Shown: positions 9,693 through 19,447, numbered from the stretch's first letter. The stretch: 64,000 bases of DNA from JAEUMY01 sp033764435 (GCA_033764435.1 JANRIX010000002.1:81769-145768); one strand, 5' to 3'. Program-made: numbers and translations. Notes: generated by a model not told the origin, from the sequence alone.

Positions 9693-9731
9693 GCCCCGGC
9701 CGGGCGGCAGCGGCTGCCCCGTCGCGCCGGC

Positions 9732-11249
9732 TTACCAGGTGTAGCGAACCGTGTAGCGCACGATGCCTTCCGCACCCTTGGCGAGCTTCAGCGGAAAGTG
9801 GAGGGTGCGCGCATCCTCCTTGCTGAAGGGCTGGTTGCGCTTGGTGATGGTCCAGTTGGTCCAGCGATAAAGCGTCTCTTTCACGATCACGGTCGCGGCC
9901 TCGTCCTTCTGGTTGCGCACCTTGACCTCGATGTCCTCCTCCATCCACTTGCCGGTGGAGTCGACACGGAAGTCCACCTGGCGGCGCTCGCCCACCACGT
10001 CAAAGGCACTGCCCAGCTTGATCTGGATGGTCTCGTCACGCGGGGTGTGATCGATGAGATCTTCGCCGATGAATTCCAGGGACTGGTCGGCCGTGTCCAG
10101 CTTGGCCACGCGCACCTTGCCGGCGGGGAAGGGGATACCGAGTTGGTTTTCCTTCGAGTTCTTGAAGCGCAGATACACGTCGACTTTCTTGCTCGACGTG
10201 TTGCCGAAGCTGCGATCCGTCATGGGCGCGCCGTAGTAGCCGAAGTACTGCCCCGCCTGGCCGTAGTAGACGAGGTTCTTCTCGCAGGTGGCGCCGGATG
10301 CAGCGGGGAAGAGTTCGATCTGCTGCATCGAGTTGTTGCGAATATTCGCAGGGCGGCCCAGCGTATAGAGGTGGTACTCGAAGAAGGATTTCTCCTGGAA
10401 GCCCGATTTCTCGGCGACCCGCGCGGCGGGCATGGGCGCCGCCATCGCCGCGTATTCCATGCGCGGCGGCTGCGCGCGCTGCACATCTCCCGCCACCAGC
10501 TTCAGCTTGGCGTTCTCGTAGCCTGCGCCGGACTGGTTCACGATGGTGACCCAGGCGCCCACGTCCAGCTTGCAGGCATTTGCCGATCCTTCGGCCGCTT
10601 CACTCAGCGTCAGGTTGTAGTCCGCCCACCAGGTGATGCCGGTGGTCTGGTAGCCATAGCGCGCCTTGTGCGTGCCGTCCTTGTCGGCGGAAAGATTCCA
10701 CACCAGTGTCGGCTTCGACAGCAGGCCGCCGGGGAGGTCGGGCAGGTTGATCTTGCTGTAGCCGTTGATGATGCGAACGCCGCCATCGGCGCTGCGCAAC
10801 ACCAGTCCACCCTGCGTGCCGATCAGCGTGCCCTGATGCTGCTCCAGGCGGTTGCCCTGGTACTGCTCCACGCCGATGTCGCGGTCGAGATACTTCTGCA
10901 GCAGCTTGCTGGTGTTGACCAGGTCAAATTCGAAGCTCTGGTCCAGCACATGCGTGCCCTTCGGGTCGGTCAGGGATTCGAACGACACGGTGGTGGGATC
11001 GATGTTCGCCGCCACATCGGTGAGGCGAATCACGTTGCGACCGCGGGCGAGGTTGAAGTTGCGGGCATGACGCACCAGTGCGTACCCCGGGACGTTCTGA
11101 CCCTCACCGCCGGACTTGAAAGTCTGCGGCGACAGCGTGCCCGGCTGGGCGCTGGAATAGATGGTGATCGCGGTTTCGCCGGTTGTCTGCGCGAGCAGGA
11201 CGGGAGAGGTCAGGGCGGAAACGAGGAGGGTGATGAGTTTCTTGTTCAT
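9732..11249 (-). CDS. DUF4139 domain-containing exported protein
   Basis: This 505-residue protein has a typical signal peptide (MNKKLITLLVSALTS...LLAQ) and a C-terminal half resembling the DUF4139 family, whose biochemical role is not established. The ATG at 11249 has GGAG eight bases upstream, which fixes the start. The same frame stays open on the minus strand as far as 13073, antisense to the MoxR/VWA genes; that extension is not coding. The 3' end faces the glycosyltransferase across a 39-bp gap containing a GC-rich inverted repeat. Residues 301-304 (ANIR) are encoded by an exact iterated palindrome. Confidence 0.8.
   Translation of the reverse strand: MNKKLITLLVSALTSPVLLAQTTGETAITIYSSAQPGTLSPQTFKSGGEGQNVPGYALVRHARNFNLARGRNVIRLTDVAANIDPTTVSFESLTDPKGTHVLDQSFEFDLVNTSKLLQKYLDRDIGVEQYQGNRLEQHQGTLIGTQGGLVLRSADGGVRIINGYSKINLPDLPGGLLSKPTLVWNLSADKDGTHKARYGYQTTGITWWADYNLTLSEAAEGSANACKLDVGAWVTIVNQSGAGYENAKLKLVAGDVQRAQPPRMEYAAMAAPMPAARVAEKSGFQEKSFFEYHLYTLGRPANIRNNSMQQIELFPAASGATCEKNLVYYGQAGQYFGYYGAPMTDRSFGNTSSKKVDVYLRFKNSKENQLGIPFPAGKVRVAKLDTADQSLEFIGEDLIDHTPRDETIQIKLGSAFDVVGERRQVDFRVDSTGKWMEEDIEVKVRNQKDEAATVIVKETLYRWTNWTITKRNQPFSKEDARTLHFPLKLAKGAEGIVRYTVRYTW
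10338..10349. repeat. Iterated palindrome, copy 5 (ANIR)
   Basis: Exact 14-mer with T...A flanks, in the DUF4139 gene on the minus strand. Confidence 0.95.
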
Positions 11250-11356
11250 GTAATGCTCCGTGGGCGGTTTGGGTAATGCTAACCCTGAAACGTGTCGGGG
11301 CCGCCAAAGGGTTGACCAAACCGGGTTGACCGGCCGGGGTTGGCTGGTCACGCGGG

Positions 11357-11362
11357 TATAAT
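11357..11362 (+). promoter_or_regulatory. Candidate -10 box upstream of MoxR gene
   Basis: A perfect TATAAT lies 25 bases before the MoxR ATPase start. No convincing -35 sits at 16-18 bp; the two TTGACC hexamers upstream are 25 or more bases away. It may be a weak or activator-dependent promoter. Confidence 0.3.
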
Positions 11363-11387
11363 TTTTCGACTTATCACGGGACATTTC

Positions 11388-12227
11388 ATGAAGTTCACCG
11401 GCACCCAATCCTACGTCGCCACCGACGACCTCATGCTCGCTGTCAACGCGGCCATCACGCTCCAGCGCCCGCTCCTCATCAAGGGCGAGCCCGGCACGGG
11501 CAAGACCCTCCTCGCCGAGCAGGTCGCCGAGTCCCTCGGGCTGGAGTTGTTCGAGTGGCACATCAAGAGCACCACCAACGCGCAGCACGGCCTGTATGAA
11601 TCCGACGCCGTGTCCCGCCTGCGTGATTCCCAACTCGGCGACGAGCGCGTGCATGACATCAGGAACTACATCGTGCGCGGCAAGCTGTGGGATGCGTTCG
11701 CCTCCGAGAAACCCTCGGTCCTGCTCATCGACGAAATCGACAAGGCCGACATCGAATTCCCCAACGACCTCCTGCGGGAGCTGGACCGCATGGAGTTCTA
11801 CGTCTACGAGACCCGGGAGACGGTGAAGGCGAAGCATCGTCCCATCATCTTCATCACCAGCAACAACGAGAAGGAGTTGCCCGACGCGTTCCTGCGCCGC
11901 TGCTTCTTCCACTACATCCGCTTCCCCGACAAGGAGACGATGCAGCGCATCGTGGACGTGCATTTTCCGGGATTGAAGAAGCAGTTGCTGCGCGATGCAC
12001 TGGAAGTGTTCTTCGATATGCGCGACATGCCAGGGCTGAAGAAGAAACCTTCGACGTCCGAGCTGCTGGACTGGATCAAGCTCCTGGTGGCGGAAGACAT
12101 TCCCCCCGAGGCGCTCAAGTCTGGTGATGCCAACAAGATGATTCCGCCGCTCGCTGGTGCGCTGATCAAGAATGAGCAGGATGTGCATCTGTTCGAGCGG
12201 CTGGTGTTTTTGTCGAAGCGCCGATAA
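11388..12227 (+). CDS. MoxR-family AAA+ ATPase
   Basis: This 279-residue AAA+ ATPase has Walker A GEPGTGKT at 33-40, Walker B LLIDEIDKAD and a sensor-1 region FITSNNEKELPDAFLRRC, the MoxR/CbbQ-like pattern. Such ATPases act as chaperones that remodel or insert cofactors into partner enzymes together with a VWA protein, and a CoxE-like VWA gene follows after 33 bases. The ATG at 11388 is chosen because the AAA core begins directly after it; the frame extends to 11340. No metallo-enzyme gene is adjacent, so the client is unknown. Confidence 0.9.
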   Translation: MKFTGTQSYVATDDLMLAVNAAITLQRPLLIKGEPGTGKTLLAEQVAESLGLELFEWHIKSTTNAQHGLYESDAVSRLRDSQLGDERVHDIRNYIVRGKLWDAFASEKPSVLLIDEIDKADIEFPNDLLRELDRMEFYVYETRETVKAKHRPIIFITSNNEKELPDAFLRRCFFHYIRFPDKETMQRIVDVHFPGLKKQLLRDALEVFFDMRDMPGLKKKPSTSELLDWIKLLVAEDIPPEALKSGDANKMIPPLAGALIKNEQDVHLFERLVFLSKRR

Positions 12228-12234
12228 GTTCATT

Positions 12235-12246
12235 GCGAATATTCGC
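12235..12246. repeat. Iterated palindrome, copy 6 (intergenic)
   Basis: Exact 14-mer with T...A flanks in the 33-base MoxR-VWA gap; ends 14 bases before the VWA GTG. Confidence 0.95.
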
Positions 12247-12260
12247 AAGACGGCGACACC

Positions 12261-13436
12261 GTGCTCATTCCCTTCTTCCTCACCGTAAAGCAAGCCGGCG
12301 TTCCCGTGTCGGTGAAGGAATACCTCACCCTTTGCGAGGCGCTGCAGAAGGGCCTGGCCCACGGCAGCGTGGACGAGTTCTACTACCTCTCCCGCGCCAC
12401 GCTGGTGAAGGACGAGGCGCACTTCGACAAGTTCGACCGCGCCTTCGGCAGCTACTTCAAGGGCATCGAGTCGCTGGACGAGGCGCTGTCCGCCGTCATT
12501 CCCGAGGAGTGGCTGAAGAAGCTGGCTGAGCGTGTCTTTACCGAGGAGGAGAAGGCGCTGGTGGAGTCCCTGGGCGGCTGGGAAAAGCTCATGGAGACCT
12601 TGAAGAAGCGTCTCGAGGAGCAGAAGGGCCGGCACCAGGGCGGCAACAAGTGGATCGGTACCAACGGCACTTCTCCGTTCGGCGCATATGGCTACAACCC
12701 GGAAGGCATCCGCATCGGCCAGAGCGAGTCGCGCCATCGCCGCGCGGTGAAAGTGTGGGACCAGCGCGAATTCCGCAACTACGACGGCGATGCCGAGCTG
12801 GGCATCCGCAATCTCCAGCTCGCGTTGCGCCGGCTCCGCAAGTTCGCGCGCACGGGTGCGGCCGAAGAGCTGGACATGGAAGGCACGGTGCGGGCCACAG
12901 CCGACAACGCCGGATGGCTCGATCTCAAGCTGGTGCCTGAGCGGCACAACACGATCAAGGTGCTGCTGTTCCTCGATGTGGGCGGATCGATGGACGACCA
13001 CGTCATGCAGGTCGAGCAGCTTTTCACCGCCGCCAAGACCGAGTTCAAGCACCTCAAGCATTTCTACTTCCACAACTGCGTGTACGAGAAGGTCTGGCGC
13101 GATGCGCGACTGCGCTACAACGAATTCCAGTCAACGTGGGATGTGCTGCACAAATATGGCCACGACTACAAGCTGGTCATCGTGGGCGATGCAGCCATGA
13201 GTCCCTATGAAATCCTGCAGCCCGGCGGCAGCGTGGAACACCATAACGACGAGGCCGGCATCGTCTGGCTGCAGCGCATGCTGAACGTCTACCACGACGC
13301 CGTGTGGATCAATCCTTCGCCGCAGGAGCACTGGCAGTGGACGCAGTCGACCAAGATGCTGAAGGAGATCATGGGCGATCGCATGTACCCGCTGACCGTG
13401 CAGGGGTTGGAAGATGCGATGCGGGCGCTCACGTGA
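12261..13436 (+). CDS. CoxE-like VWA domain protein
   Basis: This 391-residue protein has a C-terminal von Willebrand A domain with the MIDAS motif DVGGSMD starting at D239, preceded by a charged helical N-terminal region. It is the usual partner of MoxR-type ATPases such as the one just upstream, and the pair probably forms a metal-dependent chaperone complex in the cytoplasm. The start is a GTG; an exact copy of the iterated palindrome ends 14 bases before it, and no strong ribosome site is visible. Confidence 0.87.
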   Translation: MLIPFFLTVKQAGVPVSVKEYLTLCEALQKGLAHGSVDEFYYLSRATLVKDEAHFDKFDRAFGSYFKGIESLDEALSAVIPEEWLKKLAERVFTEEEKALVESLGGWEKLMETLKKRLEEQKGRHQGGNKWIGTNGTSPFGAYGYNPEGIRIGQSESRHRRAVKVWDQREFRNYDGDAELGIRNLQLALRRLRKFARTGAAEELDMEGTVRATADNAGWLDLKLVPERHNTIKVLLFLDVGGSMDDHVMQVEQLFTAAKTEFKHLKHFYFHNCVYEKVWRDARLRYNEFQSTWDVLHKYGHDYKLVIVGDAAMSPYEILQPGGSVEHHNDEAGIVWLQRMLNVYHDAVWINPSPQEHWQWTQSTKMLKEIMGDRMYPLTVQGLEDAMRALT

Positions 13437-13447
13437 TGAACCTCCTT

Positions 13448-13459
13448 GCGAATATTCGC
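13448..13459. repeat. Iterated palindrome, copy 7 (intergenic)
   Basis: Exact 14-mer with T...A flanks in the VWA-regulator gap; ends 20 bases before the regulator ATG. Confidence 0.95.
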
Positions 13460-13479
13460 AGTAAGGACTGGCGGCGCCG

Positions 13480-14208
13480 ATGAGAATCGCTTTGCTCGAA
13501 GATGACAAGGACCTCGCCGATGTGCTGGTCCGCTGGCTGGAGGAGGCCGGCCACCAGAGTCACCATTTCGCCACCGGCCGCGCGCTGCAGCGGGTCGCCG
13601 CGCACGAGAGCTTCGATCTCTATCTGCTGGACTGGCAGGTGCCCGAAATGTCGGGCACCGAGGTGCTGGCCTGGCTGCGCAATGACCAACAGGTGCGCGC
13701 CCCCGTGCTCTTTGCCACGGCCCGCGATGCGGAGGAGGACATCGTGGCCGCGCTGAAGGCCGGCGCGGACGACTACATGGTGAAGCCCGTGCGCCGCTTC
13801 GAGCTGCTGGCCCGCATTGCGGCGCTGCATCGGCGCGCGGCACCTGCGTCCGCCACCGATGTCATGACCGTCGGTGCGTTGTCCCTGGATCCCGCCCGCC
13901 GCGAGGCGCGGCTGGATGGGGCAGCGGTGGAACTCACTGACAAGGAATTCGACGTGGCGCTTTTCCTGCTGCGCAATCTCGGCAGCTTGCTCTCCAGAGG
14001 CCATATTTCCGAAAGCGTATGGGGCCGCAGCGCCGACGTGCCGACCCGCACGGTGGATACCCACATGAGCCGGCTCAGGAAGAAGCTCAGGCTGACGTCG
14101 GAAGCCGGGTTCAAGCTGACCTCGGTGTACAACTTCGGCTACCGTCTGGATCAGGTCGAGCCCGCAGCGCCGGCAGTGTCGGCAGGCCCGGCAAGCCCGA
14201 AAGCGTAA
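13480..14208 (+). CDS. OmpR-family response regulator
   Basis: This 242-residue regulator has an N-terminal receiver with the acidic pair at residues 8-9 (EDD), phosphoacceptor D51 and the conserved Lys in MVKPV. A C-terminal winged-helix DNA-binding domain shows TVDTHMSRLRKKL and ends with a FGYRL wing. It is followed by a LysM-FecR protein and a CHASE2 sensor kinase on the same strand, so the kinase is a plausible partner. An exact iterated palindrome lies 20 bases before the ATG. Confidence 0.9.
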   Translation: MRIALLEDDKDLADVLVRWLEEAGHQSHHFATGRALQRVAAHESFDLYLLDWQVPEMSGTEVLAWLRNDQQVRAPVLFATARDAEEDIVAALKAGADDYMVKPVRRFELLARIAALHRRAAPASATDVMTVGALSLDPARREARLDGAAVELTDKEFDVALFLLRNLGSLLSRGHISESVWGRSADVPTRTVDTHMSRLRKKLRLTSEAGFKLTSVYNFGYRLDQVEPAAPAVSAGPASPKA

Positions 14209-14309
14209 ACAACTGTCAACCGCCGCCCGGTTCGGGCATCCGGTCGTGCACGCAGCGGCGGCTTGCGCCACACTCTGCATGTTCCCGTTGGCGAAAACAC
14301 GAACTCCTC

Positions 14310-15929
14310 ATGAAGATCCGTCCCCTCCCTTCCCTTGCTCCGCTGTCCATCCTCCTGTCGGCGCTGCTGGCCGCGGCACCCGCCTGGGCGCAACCGGCCG
14401 CGCCGGGCGCCGGCGCGTATTTCGTGCACACCGCGACGCAGGGCGACACGCTCATCAAGCTGGCCGACCGCTACCTCGAAAAGCGCAACAACTGGCAGAG
14501 CCTGCAGAAGCTGAACAGCATTGCCGATCCCACCCGCATCAAGCCGGGCACGGCCATTCGCATTCCCATCCCGGACATGCGCCGCGAGCCGGCGGACATG
14601 AAGGTGCTCGCGGTTCAGGGCGATGCCCAGGCCGATGGCGCGCGGCTGGCGGCGGGCGGTGCGGTCAGGGAGGGACAGAAACTCGCCACGGGCGAGAACG
14701 GCTTTGTCACGCTGCAACTGGCCGACGGCTCCACGCTCACCGTGCAATCGAAGAGCAAGGTCAATGTGGACAACGCGCGCAAGCTGGCCAACACCGGCGG
14801 CGTGCTGGATACCGTGTTCAAGGTCGTGTCGGGTCGCGTGGAAGCCGGCGTGGAGCGCCAGCGCGGGCCGGCAGCACGCTTCGAGGTGAAGACCGACACG
14901 TCGACCATGGGTGTGCGCGGCACGAAGTTCCGGGTTGCTGCCGATGAAGGCGGCAAGGTCGCCAAGGGCGAGGTGCTCACTGGCCGGGTGGGTGTGAGCG
15001 CGGAAGGCGTTGCCGCGCCCGAGCTGGGGCTGGATGCGGGCTTTGGCACGCTGGTCGAGGCAGGCAAGCCACCGTTGCCGCCGGTGGCGCTGCTGCCTGA
15101 ACCTGCGCTGAACGAGGTGCCGGCGCGCGTGGAGCGCACCCGCTTCAGCGTGCGCGTGGCGCCCGTTGCCGGCGCCACGGCCTACCGCGCCCAGGTGGCG
15201 CGCGACGCGGCGTTCAAGGATGTGCAGGCCGATGTGTTGTCGACTGGGCCCGAGATTGCGCTCCGCGATCTGCCCGATGGCGATTTCTTCCTCCGCGTGC
15301 GCGCCGTCGACAAGCTGGGCCTGGAGGGCAAGGATGCGCAGCGCGGCTTCACGCTCGCGGCGCGGCCGGAGCCGCCGATTACCATCGGCCCGACGCCTGA
15401 TGCGCGCCTCGCGGACGGCGCGGTGAAATTCGATTGGGCGGCGAACGCCGAGGCGGGCGGCTATCGATTGCAGATTGCCAGCGCCGCCGACGTGGCATTC
15501 GCCAAGCCGATCATCGACGAAAGCCGCATTGCCAACAATCGCTATCAGCCAGCCAAGCCGCTGGCGCCTGGCGATTATGTGTGGCGCGTGGCCAGCGTGA
15601 CCACGCTGGGCAAGCCCGGGCCGTGGGGTGATCCGCTCCGCTTCAGCGTGCGGCCCGCGCTGGCCGAGCCCGATGTGCCGCAGGTGCAGGGCGGCAAGGT
15701 GCGCTTCTCCTGGCGCGGCGATGCGGGCGTGCGCTATCAGTTCCAGCTCGCCAGCGACAGCCGCTTCCGCCGCATCGTGACCGACCTCATCACCGAGAAG
15801 CCGGAAGTGATTCTCGACCGGCCTGCGGTGGGCGTGTACTACATGCGCTATCGCATCGTCGAAGGTGATGCGGGTGCGGGTCCGTTCAGCAGCACGCAGT
15901 CGGTGGACATCTATCCGCTCGGACGCTGA
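14310..15929 (+). CDS. LysM-FecR domain exported protein
   Basis: This 539-residue protein starts with a signal peptide (hydrophobic core ending APAWAQ). A LysM peptidoglycan-binding repeat follows at about 40-90 (YFVHTATQGDTLIKLADRYL...IKPGTAIRIP). A FecR domain at about 100-220 contains GRVEAGVE and the MGVRGTKFRV segment. Several fibronectin-like or beta-rich repeats make up the C-terminal half. It is presumably periplasmic and cell-wall associated. FecR proteins next to CHASE2 receptors are a recurring pairing, and a CHASE2 sensor kinase follows directly. Its ligand or signalling role is unknown. Confidence 0.85.
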   Translation: MKIRPLPSLAPLSILLSALLAAAPAWAQPAAPGAGAYFVHTATQGDTLIKLADRYLEKRNNWQSLQKLNSIADPTRIKPGTAIRIPIPDMRREPADMKVLAVQGDAQADGARLAAGGAVREGQKLATGENGFVTLQLADGSTLTVQSKSKVNVDNARKLANTGGVLDTVFKVVSGRVEAGVERQRGPAARFEVKTDTSTMGVRGTKFRVAADEGGKVAKGEVLTGRVGVSAEGVAAPELGLDAGFGTLVEAGKPPLPPVALLPEPALNEVPARVERTRFSVRVAPVAGATAYRAQVARDAAFKDVQADVLSTGPEIALRDLPDGDFFLRVRAVDKLGLEGKDAQRGFTLAARPEPPITIGPTPDARLADGAVKFDWAANAEAGGYRLQIASAADVAFAKPIIDESRIANNRYQPAKPLAPGDYVWRVASVTTLGKPGPWGDPLRFSVRPALAEPDVPQVQGGKVRFSWRGDAGVRYQFQLASDSRFRRIVTDLITEKPEVILDRPAVGVYYMRYRIVEGDAGAGPFSSTQSVDIYPLGR

Positions 15930-15942
15930 GCGGGCTGCCGCG

Positions 15943-18348
15943 TTGGTCAGCGCATCGTCACCCGGTCAGTGGCTGCGCTCGCGCCTGGTGCGCGAGTGGC
16001 TGCTGATCGTTGCCATTCTGGCGATGCTGGGTGTGGCGTCCGCGCGTGGCCAGTGGCTCTGGCGGCTGGACCAGTCGCTGTACGACATCGCGCTGACGCT
16101 GTGGGAACGTCCGGCAGCGCAGGACATTGTGCTGGTCGCGATCGACGATGCGAGTCTTGAAAGCATCGGCCGCTGGCCATGGCGCCGGGCCATCCATGCC
16201 ACGCTGGTTGAGCGCATCGCCGCTGACCGGCCGCGCGCGCTGGGCCTGGACATCATCCTTTCCGAACCGGACATCGCCGAGCGCAATGCCGACGCGCTGC
16301 TGGCTGACAAGCTGCGCGGAAGCGGCGTCGTGGTGCTGCCCCTTGTCATCGAAAGTGGCGCGGGCGCGGCGCGTGAAGTGCCACCCATTCCCGTGCTGGC
16401 AGCGGCGGCAACGCGCCAGGGTCTGATCGGGCTGGAGCTGGACCAGGACGGCTTGGCGCGAAGCGTCTATCTTCGCGAGGGCGTGGGCGTTGCCCGGCAT
16501 TCGCAACTCGCGCTGGCATTGCTGGAAGCGGCGGGGGCGCGGTCGATGACCGCAGCGTTGCCCGGCGAGGCTGATGCGCTGGCTGCCTCGCGCCTGACCC
16601 GCTCCCGCGTGCGCGACCACTGGTATCAGGTGCCATTTGTCGGCCCGCCCGGATCATACGCACAGGTGTCGTATGCCGACGTGCTGGCAGGGCAGGTGCC
16701 GGCCGGTTTCTTCCGTGACAAGTTCGTGCTGGTCGGCGCGACCGCCACCGGGATGGGCGATGCATTTCCGACACCCGTGTCCGGCGGTTCACGGCCGCTT
16801 CCGGGTGTGGAGATTCACGCCAACGTGCTGCAGGCCTTGAGCGAGGGCATCGACATCCGTCTCGCCGGTCCGGTGCGCGGTGCATGGCTTGCCTTCATCG
16901 CGGTGCTGATCGTGATGGCGCTTTATGTGCGCCTCACGCCGCGCCAGGGTCTCGTGCTCACCGGCGTCGCCGCCCTCACGCTGGCAGTCGGCGCGGCAGT
17001 GGTGTTTCGTTACGGCCAGGTGTGGTTCGCGCCGTCGTCGGCCTTGCTGGTCGTGTTCTCGGCCTATCCGTTGTGGAGCTGGCGCCGGCTGGAAGCGGCG
17101 CAGGGTTATCTCGCCGAGGAATTCGAGCGCCTGTCCGCCGAGCCCGTCCTCCTGCCGACAGAGGCGGAGAGCTATCGGGTCAAGTCAGCCGGCGCGCTGG
17201 CGCTCGGCGAAAGTGTGGAAGCGCGCATCCAGTCTGTGCGCGAGGCGACCGAGCGGCTGCGCAACCTGAAGCGCTTCGTCACCGATGCGCTGGACAGCCT
17301 GCCCGATGCGACCGCAGTGGTGGATCGCCACGGTGCCGTGGTCCTCGCGAATATTCGCATGGCGCGGCTGGCGGGCGTGTCATCGCCGGCCGAACTGGCC
17401 GGGCGCCCGGTCACCGCATTGCTCACCGGTGTGGAGCTGAAGACGCGCGGTGGCTGGCAGCCGGTCGTCGATGCGCTCGCGGCTGGCTTGCCGCTCGCCC
17501 ATGAGGCGATGCTGCACGCGGCCGGCGGCACGGAACGCGAGCACCTGGTGCAGACTGCACCGTGCCACGCGGCCAGCGGAGAGCGCATTGGCGGCATCCT
17601 CACGCTGATCGACATCAGCGCGCTGAAGGAGACCGAGCGCAAGCGGGACGAGGCGCTGCGCTTCCTGTCACACGACATGCGCGCGCCGCAGGCATCGATT
17701 CTCACCCTGCTGGAAATGCACGCCACCGAGCCTGCCGCCATGCCGGTGGCCAGGCTCACCGAGCGCGTGGGTCGCTACGCGCGGCGCACCCTGACCCTGG
17801 CAGACGACTTCCTGCGCCTTGCGCGCGCGGAGCGTTTGCGCAGCACCGAGCTCGCGCCGGTTGACCTGGTCGCGTTGCTCGACGAGGTGCGTGACGAGGC
17901 GCTGCCACAGGCTGCGCCGCGCGGGACGCGCATCGAGCTGGACGTCGGTGCGGACACCGAGGCGATGGTCAACGGTGATGGCGATCTCCTGCGGCGAGCC
18001 GTCATGAATCTGCTGTCGAACGCCATCAAGTACAGCCCGCATGGCAGCGTGGTCCGCCTCGGGTTGGCGGGTGCGCCAGCGGGACGGGCCGCGCAGGGCA
18101 GCGGCGAGTGGTCAGTCTTCGTGGCGGATCAGGGGCACGGCATCGCCGAGGCGGATCTGCCCCGGCTGTTCGGGCGATTCACCCGCCTGCAGCGCGAAGG
18201 ACAGCCGGAGGCGGAGGGCATCGGTCTCGGACTGGTGTTCGTGAAGACTGTGGCCGAGCGCCACGGCGGACGGGTTGACGTGCACAGCCGCACCGAGCCG
18301 CAGGGTCAGCGCGGCAGCACGTTCACACTGATCCTGCCGGCGCTCTAG
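15943..18348 (+). CDS. CHASE2 sensor histidine kinase
   Basis: This membrane kinase is about 801 residues long. An N-terminal membrane segment is followed by a periplasmic CHASE2 domain (IVLVAIDDASLESIGRWPW...), then two or three membrane segments around 300-370. A PAS-like region follows, then HisKA with FLSHDMRAPQ (phospho-accepting His577) and a HATPase domain with NLLSNAIKY, DQGHGI and GIGLGLVF. The start is uncertain: the frame is open back to 15865 inside the FecR gene, and TTG at 15943, just after the FecR stop, is used here. ANIR at 469-472 is encoded by an exact iterated palindrome. The 3' end overlaps the convergent MBL gene by 26 bases. Confidence 0.87.
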   Translation: MVSASSPGQWLRSRLVREWLLIVAILAMLGVASARGQWLWRLDQSLYDIALTLWERPAAQDIVLVAIDDASLESIGRWPWRRAIHATLVERIAADRPRALGLDIILSEPDIAERNADALLADKLRGSGVVVLPLVIESGAGAAREVPPIPVLAAAATRQGLIGLELDQDGLARSVYLREGVGVARHSQLALALLEAAGARSMTAALPGEADALAASRLTRSRVRDHWYQVPFVGPPGSYAQVSYADVLAGQVPAGFFRDKFVLVGATATGMGDAFPTPVSGGSRPLPGVEIHANVLQALSEGIDIRLAGPVRGAWLAFIAVLIVMALYVRLTPRQGLVLTGVAALTLAVGAAVVFRYGQVWFAPSSALLVVFSAYPLWSWRRLEAAQGYLAEEFERLSAEPVLLPTEAESYRVKSAGALALGESVEARIQSVREATERLRNLKRFVTDALDSLPDATAVVDRHGAVVLANIRMARLAGVSSPAELAGRPVTALLTGVELKTRGGWQPVVDALAAGLPLAHEAMLHAAGGTEREHLVQTAPCHAASGERIGGILTLIDISALKETERKRDEALRFLSHDMRAPQASILTLLEMHATEPAAMPVARLTERVGRYARRTLTLADDFLRLARAERLRSTELAPVDLVALLDEVRDEALPQAAPRGTRIELDVGADTEAMVNGDGDLLRRAVMNLLSNAIKYSPHGSVVRLGLAGAPAGRAAQGSGEWSVFVADQGHGIAEADLPRLFGRFTRLQREGQPEAEGIGLGLVFVKTVAERHGGRVDVHSRTEPQGQRGSTFTLILPAL
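17347..17358. repeat. Iterated palindrome, copy 8 (ANIR)
   Basis: Exact, flanked C...A, in the PAS-like region of the CHASE2 kinase. Confidence 0.95.
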
Positions 18349-19381
18349 CGCCCGCGTGCCCGGGCGCGACCGCCCGGAAGCGGTACAGGCCGTCCGCGCC
18401 GCGATCCCGCATCAGCCGACCGGCATGCCAGAGATGATTCAGGTGCGCGATGGCCTCTGCCATGGCGAACATGAGCTGATGATCGTCCAACTCGCGCTTG
18501 AACAGCACAGGGAGGATTTCAGTCGCCGTGTGTGCGTCCGCGCACGCGGCCTCGACCTCCGCAAGGCGCGCGTCATGATGCGCGATGAGCTGGTCCAGCC
18601 GTGAATGGAGGCCGGTGAAGGGTCGATCGTGCGAGGGCAGCACCAGTGTCTGCGCCGGCAGGTCGCCGAAGGTGCGCACCGAGGTGAGGAACTGCTGCAG
18701 CGGATCGCCATCAGGTTGGTTGCCCCACACGCCGACATTGGTCGTGATGCGCGGCAGGATCTGGTCGCCGGAAATCAGCACGGCGAGCTCGGGCGAGAAC
18801 AGCGTCGCGTGTTCCGGCGCATGGCCGAAGACCGTGCGGATGTGCCATTCGCGGCCGCCGACGGTGAGCACGTCGCCTGCGAATATTCGCGTGGTGGTGG
18901 GCGGCAGTGTCGGCACACCCGTCTTGTAAGAGTTGCCGCGGGTGACCTGCGCCTCCAGCCGCTTGGCATCGAGCCCGTGACTGGCAAAGAGCGCGTTGCC
19001 ACCCGCGCGGCTCCAGCCGCCCAGGCCTTCCCGTACTGCCCAGGCCGTCAGGTACTCGGCCTCGGTGATGAGCACCGGCGCGCCGGTCCGCTCATGCAGC
19101 CAGCCTGCACAGCCGATGTGGTCGGGGTGGTAATGCGTCACCACGATGCGGGAGACCGGACGGCCCTGCATTGAGCCGGCGAACAGCTGCTCCCAAAGCT
19201 CATGGGTGGCCGCAACGCCATAGCCCGTGTCGACGATGCACCAGCCGTCGCCGTCCTCGATCAGCCAGAGGTTGATGTGATTGAGCGCGAAGGGCAGCGG
19301 CATGCGCAGCCAGTGCACACCGGGGGCGACTTCGAGGGTCGTGCCGGGGGCGGGGACGTCGGGGAAGGGATAGGCGATCAC
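18323..19381 (-). CDS. Metallo-beta-lactamase-fold hydrolase
   Basis: This protein of about 352 residues has the MBL signature HYHPDHIG, which binds the dinuclear metal site, followed by downstream histidines such as FGHAPEH. It resembles glyoxalase II-like or RNase Z-like hydrolases of unknown substrate. No ATG fits: the first in-frame candidate that keeps the N-terminal beta strands is GTG at 19381; the frame is open to 19633 but that would overlap the upstream cyclase gene. RIFA from residue 165 is encoded by an exact iterated palindrome. Confidence 0.78.
   Translation of the reverse strand: MIAYPFPDVPAPGTTLEVAPGVHWLRMPLPFALNHINLWLIEDGDGWCIVDTGYGVAATHELWEQLFAGSMQGRPVSRIVVTHYHPDHIGCAGWLHERTGAPVLITEAEYLTAWAVREGLGGWSRAGGNALFASHGLDAKRLEAQVTRGNSYKTGVPTLPPTTTRIFAGDVLTVGGREWHIRTVFGHAPEHATLFSPELAVLISGDQILPRITTNVGVWGNQPDGDPLQQFLTSVRTFGDLPAQTLVLPSHDRPFTGLHSRLDQLIAHHDARLAEVEAACADAHTATEILPVLFKRELDDHQLMFAMAEAIAHLNHLWHAGRLMRDRGADGLYRFRAVAPGHAGARAPAGSV
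18879..18890. repeat. Iterated palindrome, copy 9 (RIFA)
   Basis: Exact, flanked T...G, in the MBL-fold gene on the minus strand. Confidence 0.95.
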
Positions 19382-19447
19382 GGGGCGAGAAGCGGGACGG
19401 GAAGGTCCCGTGAGGACTGCAGGAGGCGGTGATGCATCCCGGGCCCT

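Noticed and set aside
11250..13073. Very long minus-strand frame (DUF4139 gene extended to 13073)
   Set aside because: It is antisense to the MoxR and VWA genes, whose motifs are clear; the true DUF4139 start has a signal peptide and ribosome site at 11249.
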